A DNA stretch of 64,000 nt from assembly GCF_009389715.1 (NCBI RefSeq), contig NW_024067667.1:3184501-3248500 (forward strand), given 5' to 3'. The stretch is from Phoenix dactylifera (Eukaryota; Streptophyta; Magnoliopsida; Arecales; Arecaceae). This document shows, in pieces, positions 21,901-33,396 of the stretch. The notes beneath the pieces are model-generated. The model was not told where the DNA came from and did no database searches. It saw only the letters and a program-made list of their open reading frames with translations. A program made the position numbers and the translations under genes. How positions within the stretch are numbered: position 1 is the stretch's first letter; the number at the start of each line of letters is the position of its first letter.

Positions 21901-24900
21901 TCTTGGATGCAGGATTGCCAGCTTCACTCTCCAATACCTTTGGCTCCCTTTAGGCTTTTGCAGTCTTACTAAAAGCCACTGGCTTCCCCTGATTCATAAG
22001 GTGCAGTAGGGGCTTTCAGGGTAGAAGGTCAAATTGCTGTCAGCTGGTGGCAGGTTAACCCTCAGTGTACTGGATAAGCATCTACTGGCTGCCTTAGTGT
22101 GTGGTGGACAAGCTTGAACCACACAAAGCATCATTCTTTTGGAAGTGGCGTGACCTTGGGCGTGGGATACACTGTATCAACTGGCGGGGAGTATGCAAGA
22201 GCCAAGCAGGAGGTTTAGGGGTCCTAGATGTGAAAAACTTTAATAAGGCACTATTATGCATATGGTGGTGGAAAACAGTAAGCCCAGGGAGAGGCCTTTA
22301 TAAAGGCTTAATACTGGTCATATTCACCCTGATCAATTACCTAGGAACTTTCTTACCATGCTTCGAACACATGGATCATAGATGTGAAGCAGTCTTGAAT
22401 GTGTGAAAGATTTACTTGTTGTGGGCTTGCACTGAGTTCTGGTTAATGGAAAGGATGTCTGCTTTTTGACTGACAGCTGAGTCTCCGAGATCAGCTTGCA
22501 GAGTCTTCTCACTCTATTAGCAGCAGCCTCTGTGGATATGAATGAACCTGTTAGCAATTACTCGGATGGACAAAGTTGGCATCTACATCTGCAACAACCG
22601 GTCATGGATGACATGGTGGTTAGATCTGATTGTTATACCAGCTACTCTGGGATAGACAGGTCTTAAACTGGGACCATCGTGCAATTTGGAAACACAAAGG
22701 TAAAGGTGCCTTCTTGATAAACTCCACTTATGGAAACATCAGCATGGGAGGGCCAAGTTTTGCTCCGGCTAAGTGTCTCTGGAATGCTCGAGTATGATTG
22801 AAGGTCAGATTGCTCACTTGGGCCCTTACCCATAATCAGGTCCCAATGAAGGACAACCTTGTGGCAAGGACTGCCAATTGGACTTGATATGTGTGCTTTG
22901 TGGAGAACAGGAGACAGTGAACCACATGTTCTTCCAATGTCGTATTGTTACATGTAGTTGGAGCCATTTACTTCGAGGGATGCATGTGAGAAATATAGCA
23001 CTAGACAGAGAAATGTGCTCCATGGAGAACAGGAGACAGTGAACCACATGTTCTTCCAATGCCATATTGTTACAGGTAGTTGGAGTCATTTACTTTGAGG
23101 GATGCATGCGAGAAATAAAGCACTAGACTGAAACGTTCTGGGTGAGATGGAGGACGAAAATTTTGCTGCCACACATCAGCTGGTCTGGGGCTTAATTGCT
23201 TCAGCGGTGGTCTGGATATTTGCAAACTCAGAATCACTTTATATTCTGAAATGAACCAGTAGTGCAGGCAAGCTATGGATGCTGCTATATACCACTGTGT
23301 CTGACTAGTTCTCCATGTTCAAGGATGATGAGAAGGTTAGGGCAGTTCACGCGCTATAGCAGACCCACTTCCTCCCCCATGCCGGCTCAACCAATCTCCT
23401 CCTCCTTAGGCCAACTTAACAATTTTGCCCATTTATGGCTTTTTTCTTCTGTATCTCCTATATTTTCTTTCCTAGTCTCAGCCCCTGTCATTGGCCATGT
23501 CTTGGCCACTGACTGGCTAAGTATTGTACCTCTTTCATTTTTTTATTGAAGGTTTTGATCATAATCTGCTGTATAGATATTGGGCATCGGACCGGTTGTC
23601 CGGCGGCACGGGTCGGTACGGGCTTGCGCCGTGTTGGGCCGAGCCTGTACCGATATAGTAGAGGAGGTGGGGGAGAGGGCGAACGGGAGAGAAAAAATGA
23701 GGGAGAGAAGGGGAAGAGGGAGAGAGGTTGGCAGAGGGTGGCGGAGGCCGGCAGAGGGCCGTCGAAGGCCGGCTCCTGGGCAGTAGGCGGAAGCCGCGGC
23801 CTTTTTCCTGTTTTGTTCGAAATAGGGGATCAACTGCTAAAAAAATTCGCTATTTTTAAGTGAGGTCGGAAAATCGCTTGCAGACTTCACTTAAAAATCG
23901 CAAAATTAGCTGGCCTCCGCCATCCTTCGCCGGCCTCCCTCCCTCTCTCCCTTTCTCCCTCCCTCGCTCGCTCTCTATTTTCCTCTCTTCCGTCTCTTTC
24001 TCCCCCTCCAACAACAGGTTTCATTTCTGTTGCTGGAACTGTCCCAGTCCGCCGCCATGACGGCTCGATACGACCGAAACTGTCCGGTTCGGGACGGTTT
24101 CACCGACCCTACTTTTGATTGTCTCCTAACGGTTGTCCGATCTTTTTTCCTAAAAAAGAAGAATTTATTGCTATTTATGAAATTTCCGCTTAAGTTGCCA
24201 ATAAATACCTTGGTTAAATAACAACCTGAAAGATCCTGTTCACTTCATTGATTCATCACTAATTCTATTTACATATACTTTTTTCCCCATTCTTCTGCAT
24301 AATAAATTGTAAATGATGAAGTCAATCATTCCGTAGCATCTCTTGTTCATCAATTTTTCTGAGTCTTCAACTTCATTGAAATTATATTGCATATAATTGA
24401 TTTTGATTATCTTGATTTTGGCCCTTATTTTTTATATTGCTTTTCTCCTGATTTTATTTCAGCACATTACCTTGCCCTCTTCTTATTAATCAATGGTATC
24501 TGCCTGTGATAGGCATAGACCATGGAGCATTCTCCTAAACATTATCAGCACATCTATGACGTGTAAATGGATCTTTGGTTTAGTCCCATTATGAATGGAA
24601 ACACACTTGTGACACAATTACTGCGAATGCTGGTTGCTCATGCTTGTCACCACTCACCATATCTTAGTATTATGTATTCACTTTGCTAGAGAGCCCGGTT
24701 GAATCCACTTAAAGTTTTTTTGCAATTTATCATATCACTCTATTTCCTTCACATTGCAGGTTGTTTCAGTTGGGTTCATAAGAGCTGGCGAAGCACCCAA
24801 CGTTATCCCAGATTCCGTAACTTTTGGCGGCACTTTTCGAAGCATGAAAACAGAAGGCTTCACATACCTCTCAGAAAGGATTAAAGAGGTACGACATGTA

Positions 24901-25492
24901 CCTTATTCCAAGCACAGTTCTTGAGCTTCCCAATCCTACACTAAAATTTAAAACAACTTCTTGAGTTGCAGTACCTGCATTTATTATGAATTATAAGCAT
25001 GGATTATTTTCGCGCCATCCATCAGATTCTTTTTTTTTTTTCTGACATTGGAGATGAAGCCCTTGAATAATTCAGTTAAAAGTTCAGTTGCTGATCTGCT
25101 TACACTTTGCTTAACAGGTTATAGAGACACAGGCTGCTGTCCACCGTTGCACTGCTATGGTAGAATTCATGGAGAACACACGCATACCATATCCTGCAAC
25201 TGTCAATGATGAAGGGATGTATGCCCATGCAAAGAGGGTGGGGGAGGATCTGGTCAGTGAAGCCAACGTCCGCCATTGCCCACCAACTATGGGAGCGGAG
25301 GACTTTAGCTTCTATTCACAAAGGATGCCTAGTGCTTTCTTCTGGCTTGGAATTAAAAACGAAACTCTGGGATCAACCTACCCATTGCACTCTCCTTACT
25401 TTTTCTTTGATGAGCAGGCACTACCAATTGGAGCTGCCCTGCATGCTGCTGTTGCCATGGCTTACTTGGATAATCATTCAACAGAAGTTTAA
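6954..25492 (+). CDS. ILR1-like: IAA-amino acid hydrolase, ILR1-like (M20 amidohydrolase), five exons
   Basis: Coding exons are 6954-7328, 9479-9604, 10090-10404, 24760-24888 and 25118-25492. All junctions are GT-AG and phase 0, giving about 439 aa, the usual family length. The start is the ATG of MASSRRLPL and is followed by a hydrophobic signal peptide, so ER targeting is likely. Family motifs in order are [11 protein letters not shown] and [10 protein letters not shown] (exon 1), [18 protein letters not shown] (exon 2, metal-binding Cys and His), [17 protein letters not shown] (exon 3, catalytic Glu), [16 protein letters not shown] (exon 4), and [14 protein letters not shown] with [10 protein letters not shown] (exon 5, metal-binding His). 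The enzyme family releases auxin from amino-acid conjugates. The C-terminus (STEV) lacks a canonical KDEL-type ER retrieval signal. Exon 3 has CIHVEP where relatives have a GxHV segment. No damaging change is seen. Confidence 0.9.
7329..10089 (+). other. Introns 1 and 2 of the ILR1-like gene
   Basis: Intron 1 is 7329-9478 and intron 2 is 9605-10089. Both start GT and end AG. Intron 1 is AT-rich with no recognised element. Intron 2 holds a short run of CTGCACCTG-type imperfect repeats near 9910-9965 and a poly-T tract near 10010. Confidence 0.75.
13189..13310 (+). pseudogene. Reverse transcriptase fragment inside the mitochondrial-like block
   Basis: The plus strand reads [20 protein letters not shown], then [14 protein letters not shown]. 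This matches the segment of plant non-LTR reverse transcriptases just after the YADD motif (a helix ending FxxxSGLxxNxxKS). It lacks the catalytic aspartates and extends for only about 40 codons. Confidence 0.55.
14228..14398 (+). pseudogene. cob: Apocytochrome b (cob) fragment within a chimeric ORF
   Basis: The frame reads [20 protein letters not shown], then [20 protein letters not shown], then [16 protein letters not shown]. This is the C-terminal membrane part of mitochondrial cytochrome b (complex III). It sits inside an ORF at 13961-14410 whose first 85 or so codons are unrelated and whose last codons replace the normal C-terminus, as in chimeric ORFs of plant mitochondria. DR replaces the usual DC in LLLADCLLLGW, which may be a real change. 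The fragment is non-functional in the nucleus. Confidence 0.85.
15490..15656. mobile_element. MITE with CAAGGTTTGCC terminal inverted repeats
   Basis: A 167-bp element with perfect 11-bp inverted termini (CAAGGTTTGCC at 15490, GGCAAACCTTG ending 15656) and an interior full of GGTACCG and TAGTATAG motifs that extend the fold. Related sequences start at 29863 and 34093. It lies at the right edge of the mitochondrial-like block. Confidence 0.75.
15663..16320 (+). repeat. Degenerate tandem duplication, about 358-bp unit
   Basis: Unit A starts at 15663 with ACCATTGTATAATTGT and unit B at 16021 with ACCATTGCATAATTGT. They share long blocks including TGTACATAAATTGGGAAATG and TTTAACATGAATCTT. Part of unit A (15895-16005) also matches 10595-10700 on the far side of the mitochondrial-like block, including CCACCCAAGTGTTGCT and ATACTCCTTTGAGT. 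A tandem array may therefore have been present before the insertion. Confidence 0.75.
17600..23130 (+). pseudogene. Decayed LINE (ORF1 knuckle, endonuclease, RT, zf-RVT)
   Basis: Fragments of one plus-strand LINE appear in the expected order. A perfect CX2CX4HX4C zinc knuckle ([15 protein letters not shown]) lies at 17859-17900. An ORF2 start reading [13 protein letters not shown] lies at 19905. Endonuclease remnants follow ([26 protein letters not shown]). The RT-distal segment reads [20 protein letters not shown] then [17 protein letters not shown] near 22150-22250. A zf-RVT knuckle ([17 protein letters not shown]) lies near 22890-22940. The frame is broken many times by stops and shifts. 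Limits are approximate. Confidence 0.75.
22892..23130 (+). repeat. 122-bp tandem duplication of the zf-RVT segment
   Basis: Unit 1 starts at 22892 (TGTGCTTTGTGGAGAACAGG) and unit 2 at 23014 (TGTGCTCCATGGAGAACAGG). Both continue through CCACATGTTCTTCCAATG to AGCACTAGAC. The duplication lies in the dead LINE and duplicates its zinc-binding motif. Confidence 0.8.
23588..24120. mobile_element. Fold-back element with purine/pyrimidine arms and central hairpin
   Basis: A purine-rich left arm (about 23660-23760, GGGAGAG-type) faces a complementary pyrimidine-rich right arm (about 23910-24010, CCCTCTCTC-type). Between them is a central hairpin at about 23845-23905 built on ATTTTTAAGTGAGGTC and GACTTCACTTAAAAAT. 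Outer flanks are rich in CGG/GGTACGG and ACCGTCC motifs. The same central hairpin occurs at 34411-34453. Short open frames here are by-products of low complexity. Confidence 0.6.
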
Positions 25493-26900
25493 ACTGTAAT
25501 GAAAATTCGGATATACTTTCCATTCAGAATTCAATAGCTTGTAGAAATTAAAATTTGCTAATAGATGTTGTTACTAGTATCATGTGGTCATGGACTTAAA
25601 TCAGTTGTTAGGTTTGGGCATAATTCCTTTGTGCTCATTATCTCCTGTGCTGCAACTGGAACTTTACAAAAATTGTGATTCTTGCTACTATAATACTCCG
25701 TCCATGATCCTTGGTGAGTTCTGATTAGATTGTTTGCTGCTCCCCATTATAATAATAATTCTGTACAGATATCAGATTTTTCCATTCCAATTGTTTAGCT
25801 TCTAATTTCCATAAAGAATTACTCTAGTGTTTGTAATCTCTAATTAATTGGAAAATGTCGCAATACAATTTAAGAATCAAGATATGGTTCTGCATATTCC
25901 CTGTTTTATTTGGGAAATTATTAGTTTGGCATGGAAAGAACATGCATATTGGGTTTGTAGGTGGGAGAAGTGGTGTCCAGGAGACAGTTGCTAACCCTCT
26001 GAATCAAAATCAGCTGCCCTTGTGTCCTCTCTGTTCCCTAATACGAGTTCTTTGTTATTTGACCAAGTCCAGCATGTATTTCTGTCAATTACTGGGGGCA
26101 TTAGTTAACCTTCAGGCCTTACGTAGGTGAAGAAAGGTGTGGGTCACCATGACCTAAAACACACCCTTGCTGCATATTCTACAAACTGAAGCTATTATGT
26201 TTTCTTTGTAGTTTTTCCCCCTTTTTTCACTTCTTTTCTTTTTTTTGGGGAAAAATGGGAGGGTTGGGATACCCAGCTTGATTTCATTCCCTCGATTTTG
26301 TTAAGAAATTAAAATCAAAGAGGATGTGGAAGGAGCAAAGAGAAAGAAGAATGGTAATAAGATTGAAGGGGTCAGAGAAGCTGATTTGCACCAGTTCGGC
26401 CCCCTATATTTTCAATATCTTAAAAAGCTTGATGGTCTGTTAAACTGGGTTCACCTCATACTGAACTGGTATCGTACCGAACTGGTAGCTGACTGGCATA
26501 AGTCCTAGTATTAGTTCAACTAACCTTGGTTGAGATAACTGATAAAATCTTTTTTGGAAACAGAGCTAATTCGAAGTATGTTCCCTGATGCATGAAGTCC
26601 AATCCAGGAAGATAGTGATAACTTTGGTGAAGTTCTCTCTGCTGGAGTAACACTTATTATTGAATAGCTGATTATTTTGCTCTGTCCATCTCTCCTTGAT
26701 GATTTCATTAAGTAAATAAAATCATGAAAAAAAAGTAGAAATGTGGAAATAAAAGAAATAAGAGATCATCAAAAAGAATAATGGAAGAGAAGATTAAGTC
26801 TAAGAGCTTGCCCCAGGAAGGCATGATATAGCATCTTCTATAAGTAGAAAAATATATCACGTGGCGAATTAATCCCTACTATCAGTCTGAATATTCAATA
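25493..26900. other. Downstream flank of the ILR1-like gene, no gene recognised
   Basis: AT-rich DNA that presumably includes the ILR1-like 3'UTR just after 25492. I cannot place the polyadenylation site with confidence. No coding or element signature was recognised. Confidence 0.45.
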
Positions 26901-27650
26901 ACTTCAAGATGATCTGACCATTTGTACATAAACATGTAATATTTTGTGCCCGGTTGGTAAGGTTTGAATTTCTTTACAATTTTCCAATGTTTCATGTCTA
27001 ATACCGTCCAAGCATTGATATAGCAAAAGTAATGTATGAATGTTTGGTTTCCTTAAGTAGACCAAAATTACTATTGGAAAGAAAAATATCATCCACATAT
27101 AATCCCAAAATTATGAACTTGCCCCTACTGGCCTTCGAATATATACATTGATTAACAATACTTTGTTTAAACCTAATGGAAGTGATTATCTACATTAAAT
27201 TTGAGAAGCTTGCTTAAGTCCATAGATAGATTTCTTTAATTTGCAAACCAGGTGCTCTTGTCCACTAACGACAAAATTCTCAAGTTATTCCATATAAACC
27301 TCTTCCTCTAAATCACCATTGAGAAAGGATGTTCTCACATCCATTTGATGTAGCTCTGAAACAATATAAACCATTAAGGCTATGACGATCCCAAGAGAGT
27401 TGATGAAACTGAAGAGTAGGTCTCTTAAAGTTAATGTCTTCCTTTTTGTGTGAATTCCTTTGCAATAAATCTAGCTTTATAGCTTTCAAACTTACTGCTA
27501 GAGTTCTTCTTGATCTTATAGACCCATCTACAATCTACTAGTTGCACTCACTCAAGTAGGTCAACTGAATCTTAGACTTGGTTATTATCCATAAAAGGTA
27601 ACTCTTCTTTCATAGTATCCAACCATTGCAAAAAGTTCTCACTTTTTTCT
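26900..27650 (-). pseudogene. Ty1/Copia reverse transcriptase relic
   Basis: Minus-strand fragments match Copia pol. CIYSKASRGKFIILGLYVDD contains the catalytic YVDD box (codons at 27088-27099). Upstream pieces near 27200-27600 read EHLVCKLKKSIYGLKQAS, VDCRWVYKIKKNSSSKFESY and KARFIAKEFTQKE. Stops and frameshifts break the frame repeatedly. No LTRs were found beside it. Confidence 0.75.
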
Positions 27651-29040
27651 AGAAGGGTGTGCCTTTGATAGGCATTCTAGATGGCAGGGATGCTAGCCCT
27701 AGGTGCTAGCTCTCGTTTTAGATCCAACCTGAGTATAATTGAGTGCATTTGGCCAAACTAAGCTAGGTCTTGCTTAATGTAACCTATCCTAACAACTATA
27801 TTTGTGCTAATTTCATAGCCTAATTTCTTCTCTAATTTAATCCAGACCTTTCTTGGTCTAATCAATGAGAGAACCCTTGATTAGAATTCAGTCCCAATTA
27901 AATTGGAAACAGATTGCACATACTAGATACGTTATTGGGATAAGTCATCTTTGGTTCCCACTTACCAAAAACTTGATCCTTCAGGTCTGCTTAGTCACAC
28001 ATCAACTACATGATCCATATTGGAGATATAGAGCCTATATCGCATTACAGAGCTTTTTAATGAGTAGGATGAGCTAGTTGATCTCTCTATTCCTATACAG
28101 TTCTCCATCATTTCAGTATCCCTATATGATTATTGAGCATGACACTATGATACTTTTAGTTATAGGGTTTCATAGACCATTAGATCCCTAGATCATGTCA
28201 AACATCCTTTCACAAAAAACATTCGTGCAAAAAAATTATTTTGAAAATAATTTAGTAATACATAATAATTTATAGAATAGTTATTTTCAGAAAAAAATCA
28301 ACTTACTGCCTTCACCCAGGATTTATATGTCTGATCATGTCTTTGTTCTCACATGGACACTACGTCGTTATGTTGGTTTATAAGTTGGACAACCTAAACC
28401 TCATTCTATTAGAATCTAGTAAACTAATGTGCTCCCTATTAAGAACAAAGTCTAAGGTGTTACGGTTAACACTAGTTCCACAGCAAATTTACTAGCCTCC
28501 AAATTACATCATGATATCCTTCCCATTGGGTTAAGTGACCATTTACAAGCTCATACATTTGGTTCACTCATCTAACCTTAATAATACATTGGAAGGTGGA
28601 TTGCCAATATTGACGGTTCATTGTAATAGCACACCTAGGTATTAGACAAGAAACTCCATGCCATCCCTATCCATCTTGATAGCTTTATTCTTGCGATCGC
28701 CAACTCACCCATAATTGTGAGCAAATTTTGAGTATCTAAGTCCTTCCAATCCTCCCTATAAATTCTATCCAACTAAATAAAACCCCGTAATAATTGTAGA
28801 TTATTTTGTAGCTTAGTAGCTGATGCATGACACTGACCCTAAACTATATGTAACTATGGAAGAGGAAAAGTTTATGCATTAATCCTATAAGTGTTCATAA
28901 GCACATGCAAATGGCTTTTAGGGCATAAACTACTCTTAACATTTGGAGTTTTCTTCCCTTCAGGAGACTATATCTTCTTTTTCTCTCACAATGTGAGAAT
29001 AGCTCTGCAGACAATTAATGCAGATGAGGTGGCAGTGAAC
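27651..29040. other. AT-rich DNA, probably old retroelement sequence, not resolved
   Basis: The stretch lies between the Copia relic and a LINE relic. I recognise no terminal repeats, primer-binding site or coding motif in it. Confidence 0.35.
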
Positions 29041-29049
29041 CCCTTTCCT

Positions 29050-29860
29050 GCTCTTTCTTCATGATTGTCATTGTTTGGAATTGTAGGGGGTGAATATTTG
29101 TGTTTTTGTTGGGTCAAGATTATCTATTTTTTTGACAAAGTTCATCACGCATAGGCCCTAAGTGGAGCTATAAGAGTATCCTTTCACGAGGGCTATCTAG
29201 AGGCATCATAGTTATCTGGAAGAGGGACTTTGGTGAGGTTGACTTCTTCTTGAAATCTTCTCAAGTGCTGTATGGAATAATTACTACTAAGTAATCATCC
29301 AGTTAGCTATTGGCTGCTATCTATGCTAGCATTGATGGAGGGAAAGAAAATCACTTTGGATAGAACTTTCTAGTGTTCTTGACAAGGGAATTTCGACCTT
29401 TGTGGCAAGAGATTTCAATTGCAATATTTGCCAAGTTGAGAAAGGGGTGGTAGGAGCTCCATTCAAGATTAGGATGTTAAGGGGTTCAAAAGTTTTATTT
29501 ATCAGAATAATCTCATTGATATGGAATTTAAGGGCCCTCAATTTGCTTGAGATGATGCCTTTAGAATATGGGAGAGGTTCAACTACGCCTTGTGCAATGG
29601 GAGTCGGCTAAATACTTTTCTTGATCACAAAAAATATCTCTCTCTCGTGTGGCTTCAAATCATTGTCTAGTTCTTATCATCACCTCTTATCCAAATGAGG
29701 TCTATTCTCCGATCAACTTTTGGATGTGCTATGAGAATTCTTGGAATGTTGCTACCTAGAGGCCCCATGTAAGCAGTGGCACACTAAACAGGCACTCCTA
29801 CCTAGAACAATGGAATCCCTTGAGAAGGATGTTTATGACCTGTAATTGAAAGTATCAAAA
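29050..29860 (+). pseudogene. LINE endonuclease relic
   Basis: The plus strand opens with VIVWNCRG (about 29066-29090), the usual start of a plant LINE ORF2 endonuclease. Further on it reads RDFNCNICQVEKGV, corresponding to the GDFNC box. Frameshifts and stops follow and no RT is seen, so it is a 5' piece of an old insertion. Confidence 0.6.
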
Positions 29861-29862
29861 GG

Positions 29863-29990
29863 CAAGGTTCGCCATCTCGGTACCGAACTTTGTACCGATA
29901 TCATACTAGTACAGTATCGATATGGTACGATATAAACTTTTGTTAGCATACCGAGTGTCGGTACGCCACCTATACCAAGTATCGGCCTCA
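29863..29990. mobile_element. Partial copy of the GGTACCG fold-back MITE
   Basis: It begins CAAGGTTCGCCATCTCGG, nearly the same as the element at 15490, and continues through GGTACCG and TAGTACAGTATCGATA motifs to CGGTACGCCACCTATACC. The last terminal bases are missing, so the right end is truncated. Confidence 0.6.
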
Positions 29991-30502
29991 TCAATCAATG
30001 ATGGAGACAATGGGGTCGGTATCCATTGTCTCCATCATATCTTCCATGATTTGAATTAAAGAATCTTCCACAATCCAAATCCAATAAAATAATAGAAATG
30101 CCAGAAAAAATTATTCAAATCGATGGCTTAGGGATGACGCTACTGGGACGTATCATAATGCATAGTTTATAAAGTAATCCAACTTTCGTAGTGCATAGTT
30201 GCCATGAAATGGAATAATTTATGTGGGAAACAAAACAAACTCATTAAAATAAGCCAAATGCATGTGAATCGCATAATAGAATATTCAGGACATCTTAAAA
30301 TTGTCATGGTTGTTCTCTACGGTCATTGGACGAAAGTAGACAAACAAAGCATATTCTTGACTAAAGAAAATTCGGAGGAGAAGTAAACCTTTAAGAAATG
30401 GCAGTGAAAGAAGTCGGTGAAGAAGGAGAAGCTCAGTGGATCGAGAGGTAGTACGTCGGTGCTAAAGAGGTGGTGGAGCTGGGGGAACTCGTCGGCGCTA
30501 GA

Positions 30503-32817
30503 TGTTAGGTGTATGCCCTACAAGCCAATTTGGCAGACGCATTATAATTATTCTGGAGGTAATAAATTTATATTTGATCCCTTATTAATAAATAAAATCA
30601 GGCATTTTGTTCATTCATGTTATTATGTGTCCATTAATTATCCTAAAAATTAATAAAATGATAACACATATTCTCAAGAGTTGAGAATTTAAGGCATATG
30701 TAATTAATAGTTAATTCCTGAATTGCTCCTGATCGATGGATCATCACGAAGGACGGTGATTGATCCGATGAGATTAGTGCACATATCTCTTTTCTTGATG
30801 GACGAGTCTTAAGTCCATAGTATGGGAACACTAGGATGATTGTGCAAGTGCTTGTTAGAGAATAAGGATACTGAGCGTGACTAAAGCAAGAAGTCACTTG
30901 AATGTCTATTCACTTGTCAGTGACTTACTTGATGCTGCAGTTGTATGACTAGTACTTAGACCTGCGATGTCTCAGCTAATCACGGTGAGGTTACTGTAGT
31001 TTGACGAGCATGTAAACATGGACCCTAAGGATCCTTGTGGTGCAGATTGGCTGCAGTAGGTTCACTGTCGGATTAGGGCTGCATCTAGATGGGATCTATC
31101 GATTTTAATAGATTAGGAGTGATCCTATTTGATTTATGAGACTAAGTTCGAAAGACCTTGGGCAGGGCAGTTCTGAAAAAAGAGTTTTCTAATCTTGAAC
31201 TTAAGTCAAATAAATTTATCATAAGACAGATGATGGAGTTTGACGAGTTATCCATAACCTCCATCATATCGGAATCCACGATAGAGGTACTGTATTATAC
31301 GCTAACTGCACCTAAAGGTTCATCCATTTCGTTCTGCTGGGTTGTCACTATATGCTGCTAGGTGTCACTAGTGGATTGTGAGACTCGAAGGCGTTTACTT
31401 GGTGATCAGTGAACCCTAAGAGTAGAGTTGAAATTGTTTCAACCCATTGAAATGAGTTTCAATGATATTATAATAGAGATCATAATATATCTCATTACCA
31501 ATCAGAATAGAACCTACGGGATCACACACATTAGAGATTTTGGTCGTTCCGATGGTTAGATAGCTTTTTAAAATCGCAATCGATCTTGATTGTCAATTTG
31601 ATTGACAGTTGGTTTAACCCACTAAGAGATAGTGAATTAAAGAAGAAGAATTTGCAATTGGATTGCAATTTAATTGATTTAATTGGACTTAATTAAATTA
31701 GGCTTAACCTTATTGGATAAGAATAAGAAGGCCTAATTAATTAGAACTCCTTATTAGATAAAAAATTTAATTTATAAAGTCCAATTTGGATCCTAATTAG
31801 ATTAGGATTCGCATAAATCAATTTGGAGGGCACATTGGGTTCTAATTGGATTAGAATTCAATTGATTAAGTGGGACCATGTAAATCCTAATTGGATTAGA
31901 GGAACCATGCATGGAAGGAAGGGAAAGATCCCGTCCTCCATGTGTGTGAGGCAAAGAAGGAAAGAGGGAGGGGCGTCCGCCCCTCCTCCTTCTCACACGC
32001 ACAAAGAAAGGAGGGGTGTCCACCCCTCCTTTCCTTTCATGGTCCACACGCCAAGAGGAGAGGCAGATGCCCCTCCTCCTCCTCCTTGTTCACACGGATG
32101 GCCACATGACACAAGCACGTCCCTTGGATTCTCTCCAATCTCTTTTAAGTAAGGGTTGCGATAGAATTAAGTAAGGGGTGTAGCTGATTTTAGAGGGATG
32201 AATCAAGGAGTGATTGATTGTTGAAATTTTTTCTTGTTTGTATAGGCATGAGATGCCTATTTAAAGAGACCTGGCATGATGCATAGATGTATTGAAGTTC
32301 CCTTGTAGCCGGCCACCCTTCCTCCCTTCTCCTTCCTAGCGTGAGCAAAGAAAGAAGAAGAGGCATCTTCTTCATCTTCTTCCTCCTCCTTCTTCCTCTC
32401 AAAGTAATCAAGGAGTTGATTCAAGGAAGAGAAATTCAGCCATCAAAAGTGATCTCTGCAAGGGAGCTAGCACTACGGTGAGATCTTGGAGCGATCTATA
32501 CCTCGTGTGGATACCTGTAGAGGCTGGATGCTTGTGCGGCTTCGAGCGAACCAAAAATCCTACAATCATCAGATGGCGGTGAAGTTCTACCCGCTCAAAG
32601 GTAAAAATTAAATCATTACAAATTCTATACAATTAGAAATTATAGTAGATCTGAAATTAATCTAGTCTTTTAATTTTAATCTTTTCTTTAGATTTCATAA
32701 ATCTGAGTTAGAGAACTCTAGAAAATTTTTGAAATCTACGTTTTCTAGAATGTTCATGAGATGAATGAACCCCGGCGTGTCTTTCTACTGCAATCGTCCG
32801 CATGCGGTAACCCGACA
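30503..32817. mobile_element. Solo LTR, 2,315 bp, TSD CTAGA
   Basis: It starts TGTTAGGTGTATGCCC and ends GGTAACCCGACA, so it has the TG...CA ends of an LTR. It is flanked by a perfect 5-bp duplication, CTAGA, at 30498-30502 and 32818-32822. No internal region or second LTR is present. The paralogous block at 53.5-55.1 kb has the uninterrupted target (near 54018). A TATTTAAAGAG sequence near 32259 could be the LTR TATA box. It is 3 bp shorter than the related solo LTR at 41321. Confidence 0.9.
31967..32078. other. Three GC-rich palindromes in solo LTR 1
   Basis: Hairpin 1 is at 31967-31986 (stem GGAGGGGCG, loop TC). Hairpin 2 is at 32006-32033, with a perfect 13-bp stem GAAAGGAGGGGTG and loop TC. 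Hairpin 3 is at 32055-32078, with an 11-bp stem and one mismatch. Counterparts occur in the other solo LTR. Confidence 0.85.
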
Positions 32818-33160
32818 CTAGAGAGGCAGTGGAGCAAGGGGGAACTCATCGGCACTAGAGAGGCAGCGGAGGCAGACAGAGCTTGCGGTGTGGGCAGCAG
32901 TGAGAATAAAGGGGCTGGGTCAGGCTAGGGATTTGGGATATTAATGGATCTCGACTATGCTTATTAGTGTCATGGTATTTTTGGCTTCCGATCATGGTTT
33001 AAAGCGTCATAACATAACGATGCTTTGCAAAAAGCTTCGAAAAAAACCTAATTCTGGCGCTACTAAAAAGCATCAGCATATTTTGGCGTGCTTTGTTAAT
33101 TAACGACGCTTGCATCTAGCATCAACAAATTAGTATCGACGAGTTAGTATTATTTTTCTT

Positions 33161-33396
33161 TGTTAGCATGATTTTCTTAGAGTAATTTTAGGAATCATAT
33201 AACAACTTGTATCAGTAAGTGATATTTTTTTAGTATAATTCTATACCAGCCTATATTATTTTTTTATGCAATCTATATACTAGTATATGTAACTCTTGAG
33301 ATGTACCGAATATGATGGAATAGATAAATAAAATCAATTTTCTCTCTCCTATTTTTTTTCTTCTTTTATAAATATTTTAATATAGTATTAGAGCCA
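33161..33396 (+). mobile_element. Short Copia-type LTR with decayed primer-binding site
   Basis: A sequence starting TGTTAGCATGATTTTCTTAG and running to about 33380 is followed by TAGTATTAGAGCCA at 33383-33396. This resembles the initiator-Met tRNA binding site TGGTATCAGAGC of Copia elements. The same arrangement is at 54325-54560 in block copy 2. No intact gag or pol follows. Confidence 0.5.

Larger units (their letters stand above)
10405..24759 (+). other. Giant intron 3 (14,355 bp) of the ILR1-like gene
   Basis: The donor AGA|GTAAGC at 10405 and the acceptor TTGCAG at 24759 join two exons that encode contiguous family sequence (DPLESR then VVSVGF). Between them lie, in order, about 4.8 kb of mitochondrial-like DNA, a fold-back MITE, a degenerate tandem repeat, a decayed LINE of about 5.5 kb and a second fold-back element. 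Removing these would leave an intron of roughly 2-3 kb. Confidence 0.82.

Noticed and set aside
23546-23863. Arg/Glu/Gly-rich open frames in the fold-back element
   Set aside because: Generated by GA/CT-rich arms; no codon structure independent of the repeat.
31823-32152. 109-codon frame inside solo LTR 1
   Set aside because: Covers the palindromes and is not conserved as a frame in solo LTR 2.
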